A stretch of 6,498 nucleotides of DNA, taken from an uncultured cyanobacterium (GTDB lineage: Bacteria > Cyanobacteriota > Cyanobacteriia > PCC-6307 > Cyanobiaceae). The notes under the pieces are model-generated. The model did no database searches. It was not told the origin of the DNA and was given only the letters and a program-made list of their open reading frames with translations. A program made the translations under genes and the position numbers. How positions within the stretch are numbered: position 1 is the first letter of the stretch; every line of letters starts with the position of its first letter. This document shows, in pieces, positions 1-6,081 of this stretch. The DNA lies in assembly GCA_903831165.1 (NCBI GenBank), contig CAIKWV010000402.1, positions 1-6,498 on the forward strand. Reading direction: 5' to 3'.

Positions 1-117
1 CAGCAGGAATCCCTCAGGGCACTTGCCTGCCGCTTCAAGGATCTGCTCGCTCAGCACGGTCTTCTCGCTCGGAACAGTCTTCTCGCTTGGAACAGCCATC
101 TTGCTCGGAACAGCCAT
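1..117 (-). CDS. Unidentified protein, N-terminal fragment (cut by left edge)
   Basis: Thirty-nine codons are open from the ATG at 117 down to the window edge. The first 24 or so residues are a repeated hexapeptide of the form (M/K)(A/T)V(P/L)S(K/E), encoded by an 18-bp tandem repeat. A more protein-like stretch reading SEQILEAAGKCPEGFLL follows. The frame upstream of 117 reaches a stop within about 50 bases without another ATG, so 117 is the longest ATG start. The ATG at 99 is an in-frame alternative that would drop one repeat. No good ribosome binding site is visible; an AGGA lies about 14 bases before 117. The family is not recognised. The pattern 'ILxxAxxxPEG' faintly resembles the N terminus of AbiEi/DUF6088-type winged-helix antitoxin-like proteins, but this is a guess. 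The gene is divergent from the arsenite permease, yet nothing seen identifies it as an ArsR regulator. Confidence 0.6.
   Translation of the reverse strand, partial: MAVPSKMAVPSEKTVPSEKTVLSEQILEAAGKCPEGFLL
61..114 (-). repeat. 18-bp tandem repeat inside the start of a coding region
   Basis: Three consecutive 18-bp units lie at 61-78, 79-96 and 97-114. The first two differ at only two positions and the third diverges mainly in its first bases. A degenerate partial unit precedes them at about 46-60. Each unit encodes six residues (VPSEKT-like), so a change in copy number would keep the reading frame. The third unit also supplies a second in-frame ATG at 99, so the array duplicates the start codon as well. 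Confidence 0.85.
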
Positions 118-148
118 GACGACTGGATCGGTCCTGTTATGTCCTGGT

Positions 149-228
149 GTGTCAGGAGACTACACGAGTTTCTGACACCCTGTCCACGGAGCTTTTGCTA
201 TCGCGACCGTGAGACCGGTTCTCCTGAC
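149..228. promoter_or_regulatory. Divergent control region with inverted repeats
   Basis: The 271 bases between the two divergent starts (117 and 389) hold several inverted repeats. GTCAGGAGA at 151-159 matches TCTCCTGAC at 220-228 perfectly. GTGTCAG at 149-155 matches CTGACAC at 172-178 with a 16-base loop. TCCTG at 142-146 faces CAGGA at 153-157 across six bases. GTCCTG is also directly repeated at 131 and 141. These could be an operator for one or both genes, or hairpins in the leader of the minus-strand gene. No consensus -10/-35 pair and no SmtB/ArsR-like 12-2-12 operator was recognised. The functional assignment is an inference. Confidence 0.35.
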
Positions 229-388
229 TTGGTTGTCGACGCGCTCCGGTCGTCGACGGCCGCCCTCCGCTCCGGGGCGGGTGCCGGGGGCGAGGCCGCG
301 TGATCGGGCTCAAATCCGGCCCAGGGTCCGCCAGCCTGTCTTCTGATGGCATGGAGCCCCCGATCGCCGTCCCCGCCGCTGCTGCCCG

Positions 389-1480
389 ATGAACGATCAC
401 TCCGCTCCGCCTCCGCTCGCGACGCCGGCCCCGGACGCCGCCGTGCTCAGCTCCCTCTCCTGGCTCGATCGCTTGCTGCCGCTGTGGATCCTGCTGGCGA
501 TGGCCGCCGGGCTGCTGCTGGGCCGGCTGGTGCCGGGCCTGCAGGCCATGCTCGCTGCGGTGCAGGTGGATCACACCTCCCTGCCGATCGCCTTCGGCCT
601 GTTGTTGATGATGTACCCGGTGTTGGCGAAGGTTCGCTATGGCGAGCTGGGCCATGTCGCCCGGGACCGGCGCCTGCTGAAGCTGGCCTTCGCCCTGGTC
701 TGGGGGCTGGGACCGCTGCTGATGTTCACCCTGGCCTGGTTGTTCCTGCCGGATCAACCGGCCTTCCGCACCGGGCTGATCCTGATCGGCATCGCCCCCT
801 GCATCGCCATGGTGCTGATCTGGATTGATCTTGCCCAGGGCGATCGGGAAGCCGCCGCCCTGCTGGTGGCGATCAATTCGATCCTGCAGGTGCTCATCTA
901 CGCCCTGCTGGGAACGTTTTATCTGCAGGTGTTGCCGGCCTGGCTGGGGCTGGAGCGCCAGGTGGTGACCTTTTCGTTCTGGGAGATCGCCAGGGCGGTG
1001 CTGATCTTTCTCGGGATTCCGCTGGTGGCCGGTTTTCTGACCCGGCAGATCGGTGTGCGCGCCAGAGGCCTGCGTTGGTATGAGGAACGCTTCCTGCCCA
1101 GGATCGGTCCGCTGGCCCTTTATGGGCTGCTGTTCACGATCGTGGTGATGTTCGCCCTGCAGGGTCAGGCGATCACCGCCAACCCAGCCCAGGTGCTGCG
1201 GGTGGCCCTGCCGCTGCTTCTTTACTTCGTGCTGATGTGGAGCGCTGCCTTTGCCCTGGGCGCGCGCAGTGGGCTCGACTATGCGCGCACCGCAGCCCTG
1301 GCTTTCACGGCTGCCGGCAACAATTTCGAGCTGGCGATCGCCGTCTGCATCAGCGTCTGGGGTATCAGCTCCCAGCAGGCCCTGGCGGGGGTGATCGGGC
1401 CCCTGATCGAAGTGCCGGTGCTGGTCGCGCTGGTGTACGTGTCGCTTTGGCTCAAACGGGGCTTTCGCCGCCGCAGTTGA
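389..1480 (+). CDS. acr3: ACR3-type arsenite efflux permease
   Basis: This 363-residue inner-membrane carrier would export arsenite As(III), and perhaps antimonite, driven by the proton motive force. Ten hydrophobic segments can be counted, near residues 30-48, 66-80, 97-120, 128-148, 155-178, 197-218, 241-258, 269-292, 301-325 and 331-356. Family hallmarks are LLLMMYPVLAKVRYGEL (about 71-87), the segment-4 APCIAMV with the thiol Cys138 thought to bind arsenite, WYEERFLPRIGPLALYGLLF in the middle, GNNFELAIAV at 310-319, and GPLIEVPVL near the end. Length is normal for ACR3. Compared from memory with the bacterial ACR3(1) group, the usual Asn after Trp145 is Ile146. The ATG at 389 is the first in frame; no clear Shine-Dalgarno precedes it, as is common in cyanobacteria. 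No arsR, arsC or arsH is visible in this window. The family call is strong; the substrate is inferred. Confidence 0.93.
   Translation: MNDHSAPPPLATPAPDAAVLSSLSWLDRLLPLWILLAMAAGLLLGRLVPGLQAMLAAVQVDHTSLPIAFGLLLMMYPVLAKVRYGELGHVARDRRLLKLAFALVWGLGPLLMFTLAWLFLPDQPAFRTGLILIGIAPCIAMVLIWIDLAQGDREAAALLVAINSILQVLIYALLGTFYLQVLPAWLGLERQVVTFSFWEIARAVLIFLGIPLVAGFLTRQIGVRARGLRWYEERFLPRIGPLALYGLLFTIVVMFALQGQAITANPAQVLRVALPLLLYFVLMWSAAFALGARSGLDYARTAALAFTAAGNNFELAIAVCISVWGISSQQALAGVIGPLIEVPVLVALVYVSLWLKRGFRRRS
1334..1341. repeat. HIP1 octamer GCGATCGC within acr3
   Basis: A perfect copy of the highly iterated palindrome typical of many cyanobacterial genomes lies inside the codons for the conserved ELAIAV region of the permease. 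It is embedded in the common longer form GGCGATCGCC. Confidence 0.85.
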
Positions 1481-1524
1481 GCAACAGAGCCTCCATGCAC
1501 TGAGCTGGGCCCCTTGGCTGTCCG

Positions 1525-1532
1525 GCGATCGC
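1525..1532. repeat. HIP1 octamer GCGATCGC, intergenic
   Basis: A perfect HIP1 palindrome, within GGCGATCGCC, lies 45 bases after the acr3 stop codon. It is flanked by CCCC about 11 bases upstream and GGGG a few bases downstream, so the area could fold into an imperfect hairpin. Without a U tract it is not a convincing intrinsic terminator. Confidence 0.85.
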
Positions 1533-1970
1533 CTTTGGGGTGGTGGGCGCCCTGACGATCAAGGTGTCTTGGGGGGTGGGGCCGGAGCGTCAGCGTGCTG
1601 CCGATGGCGGCTCAATGGGGGCACCGGTCCGCTGGACAGGGAGCGGGACGCCGGCATGGATGCAATCGCCCGTACCTGCGAACTGACTTGCTTCGACAGG
1701 AAGTACGTGATTTGTTGTTTTACTTCTGGATGGCATGTGGGCTATTGGCTCAAATATTGGCCTCCTGTTGTCAGTCAGGGCAGCGATTGAGCGGCAGCGC
1801 GATCGTCGGAACGGCTCCAGGGGGCGATCGAATGGTCCATCCAATCGGGCGGTCATGGTGTGATGGTGCCAGGGATCCATGGGGTGGTGGCTGGCCGGGC
1901 TTCCGCTGAATCAGCGGCCGCTGCAAGGCCTGAAGTTTTCGGCCCTCCAAGCCTCGGGTTTGTTATTCGC

Positions 1971-1976
1971 TATGAT
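1971..1976 (+). promoter_or_regulatory. Possible -10 element for the PAS/GGDEF-EAL operon
   Basis: TATGAT matches the TATAAT consensus at five of six positions. It sits about 115 bases before the chosen PAS start, in a slightly AT-richer stretch. No acceptable -35 hexamer lies 16-18 bases upstream, so this would have to be a -10-only promoter of the kind frequent in cyanobacteria. This is a weak, position-based suggestion. Confidence 0.25.
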
Positions 1977-2090
1977 CCAGCCACTCACCGTTCCTTCACC
2001 TCGCTTGGGTTTTCCCTTATCCCCTTGTTCCAGTACCCATCACCCGTCCGCTGTCCGGCTGGCCGTGGGCGCCCGGTTGGTGCAGGGTTG

Positions 2091-2474
2091 ATGGACAGCC
2101 CGGAAGCTCCCAGTCTCGAGGCCTTGCGCCAAGGCGATCGCCCCTTTGTCCTGGCCGACCACACCGGTTGCGTGCTGGCGATCAACGACGCCTTTCAGCT
2201 GGCCTACGGCTGGAGCGAAGAGCAGCTCCGGGGCCAGCCCCTGAGCGTGATCCTGCCGGAGGCCTTCCGGATGTCCCACCAGCTGGGTTTCTCCCGCTTC
2301 CAGGCCACGGAAGTCTCCACGATCCTGGCCCACCCCTTGCGGCTGAAAACCATCTGTCAGGACGGCTCGGAAATCGTGTCCGAGCACTTCATCGTCGCTG
2401 AGAAACAGAACGATGACTGGCTGTTCGGTGCAACCCTGACCCCGTTGCCGGATGGAACCCCGGCTGACGCATGA
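2091..2474 (+). CDS. Stand-alone PAS-domain sensor protein (FixL-like, candidate haem PAS)
   Basis: This 127-residue cytosolic protein is essentially one PAS domain, with no transmitter, GGDEF or DNA-binding part. It would sense a ligand or redox state and pass it to a partner. The PAS fold runs from about residue 17 (FVLADHTGCVLAINDAF) through YGWSEEQLRGQPL and ILPEAFRMSHQLGFSRF to the terminal strand DWLFGATLTPL. From His63 to Asp91-Gly92 it aligns without gaps, from memory, to the FixL haem PAS. His63 falls on the proximal haem histidine (H200 of Bradyrhizobium FixL) and Arg69 on R206. The FixL switch Arg220 is Leu83 here, with Arg84 next to it. Haem binding is inferred; the same helix exists in PAS domains without haem. 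ATG 2091 is chosen because the domain begins soon after it and AGGG lies three bases upstream; the frame stays open to an ATG at 1860. The stop overlaps the next start as ATGA, so the products are probably made together. Confidence 0.85.
   Translation: MDSPEAPSLEALRQGDRPFVLADHTGCVLAINDAFQLAYGWSEEQLRGQPLSVILPEAFRMSHQLGFSRFQATEVSTILAHPLRLKTICQDGSEIVSEHFIVAEKQNDDWLFGATLTPLPDGTPADA
2134..2141. repeat. HIP1 octamer GCGATCGC near the start of the PAS gene
   Basis: A third perfect HIP1 copy lies 44 bases inside the PAS coding region, again in the longer form GGCGATCGCC. With the two other copies it supports a cyanobacterial source. Confidence 0.85.
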
Positions 2475-4306
2475 ATCCCATGCCTCCGGACATGACTCCC
2501 AAGGTTCCGGACACCGCTGCCCTTGCTGCGGATGGGCCGGAAGGGCCGATGTTGCTGGAGCTGAGGCGCGTCCTCGGTCGCATGGAAGCCGCTCTCAGTG
2601 CCATCAGCGATGCCCTGGTGATCACCGACGATCAGGGCCTGGTGCTGTGGTGCAATCGTTCGTTTGATCACTTCATCAACCAGCAGCGGATGCTGGTCCT
2701 CGGCCATCCGATCCTGTCCCTCTTGCCTTTGGATACTCAGGGCCAACCGCTGTTGTCGGAAGCGGTGCTCGCCAGTGCCTCGCAGATCTCCGGATCGACG
2801 ACCGTGTTGCTGCAACGTCAGCCGCTCAAGGCCTGTGAGATTGAATGGCGGCCGGTGGAAACGGAACGGCCGGCGCCGTTGATTTTCTGCATCCGTGATA
2901 TCAGCACCCGCGTTTCTCATCAGGAGCTGCAGGCCACGGCTGAGCGGATTGAACAACAGCGCCAGCACAGTGATCGACTCAACCAGGAATTGCAGCAACA
3001 ACAACTGGCTCTGGCCACGCTGGTGCGGGAATGCCCGGTCACCGGACTGCCGAATCGCCGGGGCCTGCGGGAGCGGCTTGAGCTGGCCCTCGCACGCCTG
3101 GGGGATCAGGGTGGTCAGATCGGAGTTCTCTTCTGCGATCTCGACCATTTCAAGGATGTCAATGACATGCATGGTCATCAGGTTGGCGATGCACTGTTGA
3201 TCGAAATCAGCAGGCGCCTGCAGGAGGCTCTGCCCGCCGAGGCCACGGTTGCGCGTCTCGGTGGTGATGAGTTTGTGGTGCTGACCGGTTCGATTGCTGA
3301 CGGCACGGAAGCCATCGCCATCGCCCGCAGGCTGCAACAGCGCATTGCCGCCCCCTGGCTGTTGAATGACCACCGCTTCGAGACCTGCATGAGTGTGGGC
3401 ATCACGGTGACCGGTGACCCTGCAGCCGATGGCGATGAGTTATTGCGTCAGGCTGATGTCGCCATGTATCACGCCAAACGCAGCGCCAATGAATCGCTCG
3501 CCCTGCACGACGCCACGATTGAAGCCCGTTTTCGCAGCAGTTGCAGGGTGCATCAGGAACTGCGGCTGGCGATCCACAATCAGAATCTCACTCTCGCCTA
3601 TCAGCCGATTGTCTCGCTCAGGAACAACGCCGGGCCGCTCACTTCAAACCCTGGTGTTGAGGAAGTCCTGGGCCATGAAGCGCTGGTTCGCTTGCAGCCA
3701 AGCCAGGGTCTGCCGATCGATTCCGAGCAGTTGATTCTGGAAGCCGAGCGCACTGGCATGGTGCTGGAACTGGGCAGCTGGGTGATTGACGAGGCCCTGC
3801 GTCAGCTCCAGCACCACCCCCAGCGGCCGGATCACTGGAGCCTGGCCATCAACATCAGCCCGCTACAGCTGGAGCAGCCAGGATTTGCGGCCGATCTGTT
3901 GCAACGGATCGAGACTCTGGCGGTGGATCCGCGCCGGCTGGTCCTGGAACTCACCGAGACCCGTATTCTCAGGGATGCCAGCCGTGGCGCCCAGGCCTTG
4001 ACCGCCCTGCGCAACCACGGTGTGCGTGTTCACCTCGATGATTTCGGCACGGGCTACGCCAGTTTCTCCTGGCTGGCCCGCTTGCCGATCGACGGCATCA
4101 AGATTGACCGTGCCTTCACGGCCGCGATCGGTTGCGACAGCCGCCTGGAACGCATGATCGCCTCCATGATCAGCCTCGGACACGATCTGGGCCTGGAGGT
4201 GGTGGCGGAAGGAATCGAAACCGACAGCCAACGCCTCGCCTTACTGGCCATGGATTGTCGCTGGGGCCAGGGTCACCTGTTTGGTCGCCCGGGTTCGCTG
4301 CCCTGA
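2471..4306 (+). CDS. PAS-GGDEF-EAL cyclic-di-GMP synthase/phosphodiesterase
   Basis: This 611-residue soluble protein has both domains of cyclic-di-GMP turnover. A PAS domain (about 41-146) is followed by a glutamine-rich coiled coil (147-186), a GGDEF domain (187-345) and an EAL domain (365-611). The cyclase site looks intact: Asp223 in CDLDHFKDVND, and GGDEF at 264-268. The inhibitory RxxD site is absent (PAEA in its place), and the usual Asp of the N-terminal DxLT motif is Cys188. The phosphodiesterase residues are all present: E403 of EAL, N461, E493, D523-D524 in DDFGTGYAS, K544, E580 and Q600. About ten extra residues sit between YQPIVSL and the EAL motif, and the Trp usual after EAL is Leu. 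The protein stops four residues after FGRP, so the usual last helix is short or missing. The start overlaps the PAS gene stop (ATGA), and the 3' end overlaps the convergent gene by 34 bp. Net activity cannot be read from sequence. Confidence 0.95.
   Translation: MNPMPPDMTPKVPDTAALAADGPEGPMLLELRRVLGRMEAALSAISDALVITDDQGLVLWCNRSFDHFINQQRMLVLGHPILSLLPLDTQGQPLLSEAVLASASQISGSTTVLLQRQPLKACEIEWRPVETERPAPLIFCIRDISTRVSHQELQATAERIEQQRQHSDRLNQELQQQQLALATLVRECPVTGLPNRRGLRERLELALARLGDQGGQIGVLFCDLDHFKDVNDMHGHQVGDALLIEISRRLQEALPAEATVARLGGDEFVVLTGSIADGTEAIAIARRLQQRIAAPWLLNDHRFETCMSVGITVTGDPAADGDELLRQADVAMYHAKRSANESLALHDATIEARFRSSCRVHQELRLAIHNQNLTLAYQPIVSLRNNAGPLTSNPGVEEVLGHEALVRLQPSQGLPIDSEQLILEAERTGMVLELGSWVIDEALRQLQHHPQRPDHWSLAINISPLQLEQPGFAADLLQRIETLAVDPRRLVLELTETRILRDASRGAQALTALRNHGVRVHLDDFGTGYASFSWLARLPIDGIKIDRAFTAAIGCDSRLERMIASMISLGHDLGLEVVAEGIETDSQRLALLAMDCRWGQGHLFGRPGSLP
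4273..4306. other. 34-bp tail-to-tail overlap of two GGDEF-EAL genes
   Basis: The plus-strand enzyme stops with TGA at 4304-4306. The convergent minus-strand enzyme stops with TGA at 4275-4273. The overlap encodes the conserved end of the plus-strand EAL domain (HLFGRP and four more residues) and, on the other strand, the last eleven or so residues of an unconserved tail. No terminator hairpin fits between them, so the transcripts must have complementary 3' ends. Confidence 0.9.
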
Positions 4307-6081
4307 TCAGCGTCGCTGGCTCCAGAGCCTTCTCCCCAGGTTCTGGGGGAGGCAGGACTCGTGGTGTTGGTCATGCGCTCCGGGTGATGCAGCAGGGCTC
4401 GGGCGGAGTCGACATCACAGGGCCGTCCGAACAGATAACCCTGCACGTAATCACAACCCAGATCCACCAGCATCTCCAGCTGCCGCTCGGTCTCCACGCC
4501 TTCGGCCACCAGGTCAATGTCCAGGGCCCGGGCCACGCCGATCACCGCCTTGACGATCACCTCATCCTCCCGATCGACCCCCAGACCGTCGATGAAGGAG
4601 CGATCGATCTTGAGAATGCCGACCGGGAAACGCTTGAGGTAGAGCAGCGAGGAGTAGCCGGTGCCGAAATCGTCGATCGCCAGCCGCACGCCGAGCTGTT
4701 TGAGACGCTCCACCACCTGGGTGGTCGATTCGATGTCCTCCACCAGCATCGTCTCGGTGATTTCGAGATAGAGATTGTCGGCCTCCAGGCCGGAGGACAA
4801 CAGCGCCGCGGCCACGTGATCCGGCAGGCAGGGATCGACGAAGGTTCGCCCGGAAACATTCACCGATAACCGCAGCGGTTGCTCGGGATGGGTATGGCGC
4901 CAGCCGCCGACGACGGCGCAGGCTTCCTTCAGGATCAGGGTGTCGATCTCGACGATCAGGCCGGTGTCCTCCGCCACGCCGATGAATTCACTCGGGGCGA
5001 GCAGTCCGTGCCGTGGATGTTGCCAGCGCGCCAGGGCCTCGAAGCCAATCAGCCGTCGATCTGGCAGGGTCACGATCGGCTGGAGGTAGGGCCTGATTTC
5101 ACCCTGGCGAACGCCGCGGCGCAGGTCGGTCTCGATTGCAGCCCGGTGCTGGGCGTCCAGCCGCATGCTGCGGTCGTAGATGGCGTAGCAACCGCGGCCC
5201 CGATCCTTGGCGCGATACATCGCCATGTCGGCGTTTTCAATCAGGCTTTCGGCGCTGTCCCCCGCCATCGCGAAGGCAATGCCGATCGAGGGGGAATGGC
5301 TCACCAACTTGCCGCTCAGCAGTAGCGGCCGGCTGACCTGCTCGATGATGCGGGCCGCCAGCGATTCGGCGTCCCTGGGGCTTGCGGTGAGGGTGATGAC
5401 GACGAACTCATCGCCCGAGAGCCGACCGACGAGATCGCCACTGCGCACGACGCTGCGCAGCACCTCGGCCACGGCGATCAGGAACTGGTCCCCGGAGGCA
5501 TGGCCATGGACATCGTTGATCTGTTTGAAGCGGTCGATGTCGACGAACAGCACCGTCGCCACCCGTTTCGCGTTGGCCTGGGTGGTCAGCATCGCTTCCA
5601 GGCGCTCCAGCACCAGCGAGCGGCTGGGCAGACCGGTCATCGCATCGTGCGTGGCTTGGCGCAGGGCCGCGTCCTTGGCCTCCCGCTCGGCGGTCAAGGC
5701 CTGCAGCACCTGGGCGCTGAGCTGAATGCTGCGGCCCTTGGCCCGCAGCAGCGACCGCTCCTCGAGATTGAAGGCCTCCGTCAGTCGCCCGACCACCAGC
5801 AGCGCCCCCTCCCCCAGCGGCGCCCAGTAGGTGTGCAGATGACCGGAGGCCAGCTCGATGCTGCTGGGATGCTCGCTGGCGTGGGCGATCAGCTTGGGCT
5901 GCTCGGCGGCACTCAGGCCAATGCAATGGCTGATCGACCCCTGCCGCAGGATCGCCACCACCTCCGCATCCACCGCCTCCGCCACGCGATTGATCACGTT
6001 GCGCAGGGCGTGCGGATCCTCCACCGAGAAGGCGGCCAGCACTTCCGAGAGCAGGTGCAGCGACCAGGGAACCTCGTTCAT
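4273..6081 (-). CDS. GAF-GGDEF-EAL cyclic-di-GMP synthase/phosphodiesterase
   Basis: This 602-residue soluble protein begins with a GAF-like sensor domain (about 1-125, ending in a helix near 106-128). A short charged linker follows, then a GGDEF-type domain (145-300) and an EAL domain (about 325-570). The cyclase signature is SGDEF at 222-226, not GGDEF. The metal and base region FVDIDRFKQIND (179-190), the DxMT aspartate (D146) and the inhibitory site RSGD (R213-D216) are all present. Some SGDEF proteins are active cyclases, so activity stays open. Phosphodiesterase residues are complete: E348 of EAL, N408, E440, D470-D471 in DDFGTGYSS, K491, E527 and Q547. After the EAL core, roughly the last 30 residues are a Ser/Gly/Pro-rich tail partly encoded opposite the convergent gene. 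The start ATG overlaps the FIST gene stop (ATGA), which fixes the start and implies translational coupling. The GAF ligand is unknown. Confidence 0.95.
   Translation of the reverse strand: MNEVPWSLHLLSEVLAAFSVEDPHALRNVINRVAEAVDAEVVAILRQGSISHCIGLSAAEQPKLIAHASEHPSSIELASGHLHTYWAPLGEGALLVVGRLTEAFNLEERSLLRAKGRSIQLSAQVLQALTAEREAKDAALRQATHDAMTGLPSRSLVLERLEAMLTTQANAKRVATVLFVDIDRFKQINDVHGHASGDQFLIAVAEVLRSVVRSGDLVGRLSGDEFVVITLTASPRDAESLAARIIEQVSRPLLLSGKLVSHSPSIGIAFAMAGDSAESLIENADMAMYRAKDRGRGCYAIYDRSMRLDAQHRAAIETDLRRGVRQGEIRPYLQPIVTLPDRRLIGFEALARWQHPRHGLLAPSEFIGVAEDTGLIVEIDTLILKEACAVVGGWRHTHPEQPLRLSVNVSGRTFVDPCLPDHVAAALLSSGLEADNLYLEITETMLVEDIESTTQVVERLKQLGVRLAIDDFGTGYSSLLYLKRFPVGILKIDRSFIDGLGVDREDEVIVKAVIGVARALDIDLVAEGVETERQLEMLVDLGCDYVQGYLFGRPCDVDSARALLHHPERMTNTTSPASPRTWGEGSGASDADQGSEPGRPNR

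Larger units (their letters stand above)
1481..2090. other. 610-bp gap without a supportable gene; leader of the PAS operon
   Basis: Short open frames exist here on both strands, but none encodes a recognisable or compositionally convincing protein. The left part holds a HIP1 palindrome and GC-rich palindromic bits such as GGGCGCCC at 1545-1552, without a T tract, so no clear terminator for acr3. About 1690-1770 is noticeably more AT-rich than its surroundings and carries TATTGGC twice, 12 bases apart (1743 and 1755). The right part stays open in the frame of the PAS gene from an ATG at 1860, but its translation is not PAS-like and is taken as untranslated leader. Confidence 0.55.

Noticed and set aside
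152..757. Minus-strand open frame of 201 codons opposite acr3
   Set aside because: Gln/Pro/Arg/His-rich translation with no domain, lying antisense to a clearly conserved permease and crossing the divergent control region; a by-product of high GC.
1510..1542. Hairpin around the intergenic HIP1 as an intrinsic terminator for acr3
   Set aside because: The stem beyond the HIP1 palindrome is interrupted by mismatches and no T tract follows.
1569..1909. Several short open frames on both strands in the acr3-PAS gap as small genes
   Set aside because: They overlap one another in conflicting frames, lack ribosome binding sites and resemble no family.
2357..3373. Minus-strand open frame of 338 codons opposite the PAS-GGDEF part
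   Set aside because: It is antisense to conserved GGDEF codons, and the translation has no recognisable motif.
4132..4869. Plus-strand open frame of 245 codons across the convergent junction
   Set aside because: Reads out of frame over the end of one EAL gene and antisense over the other; no domain and skewed Gly/His/Gln content.
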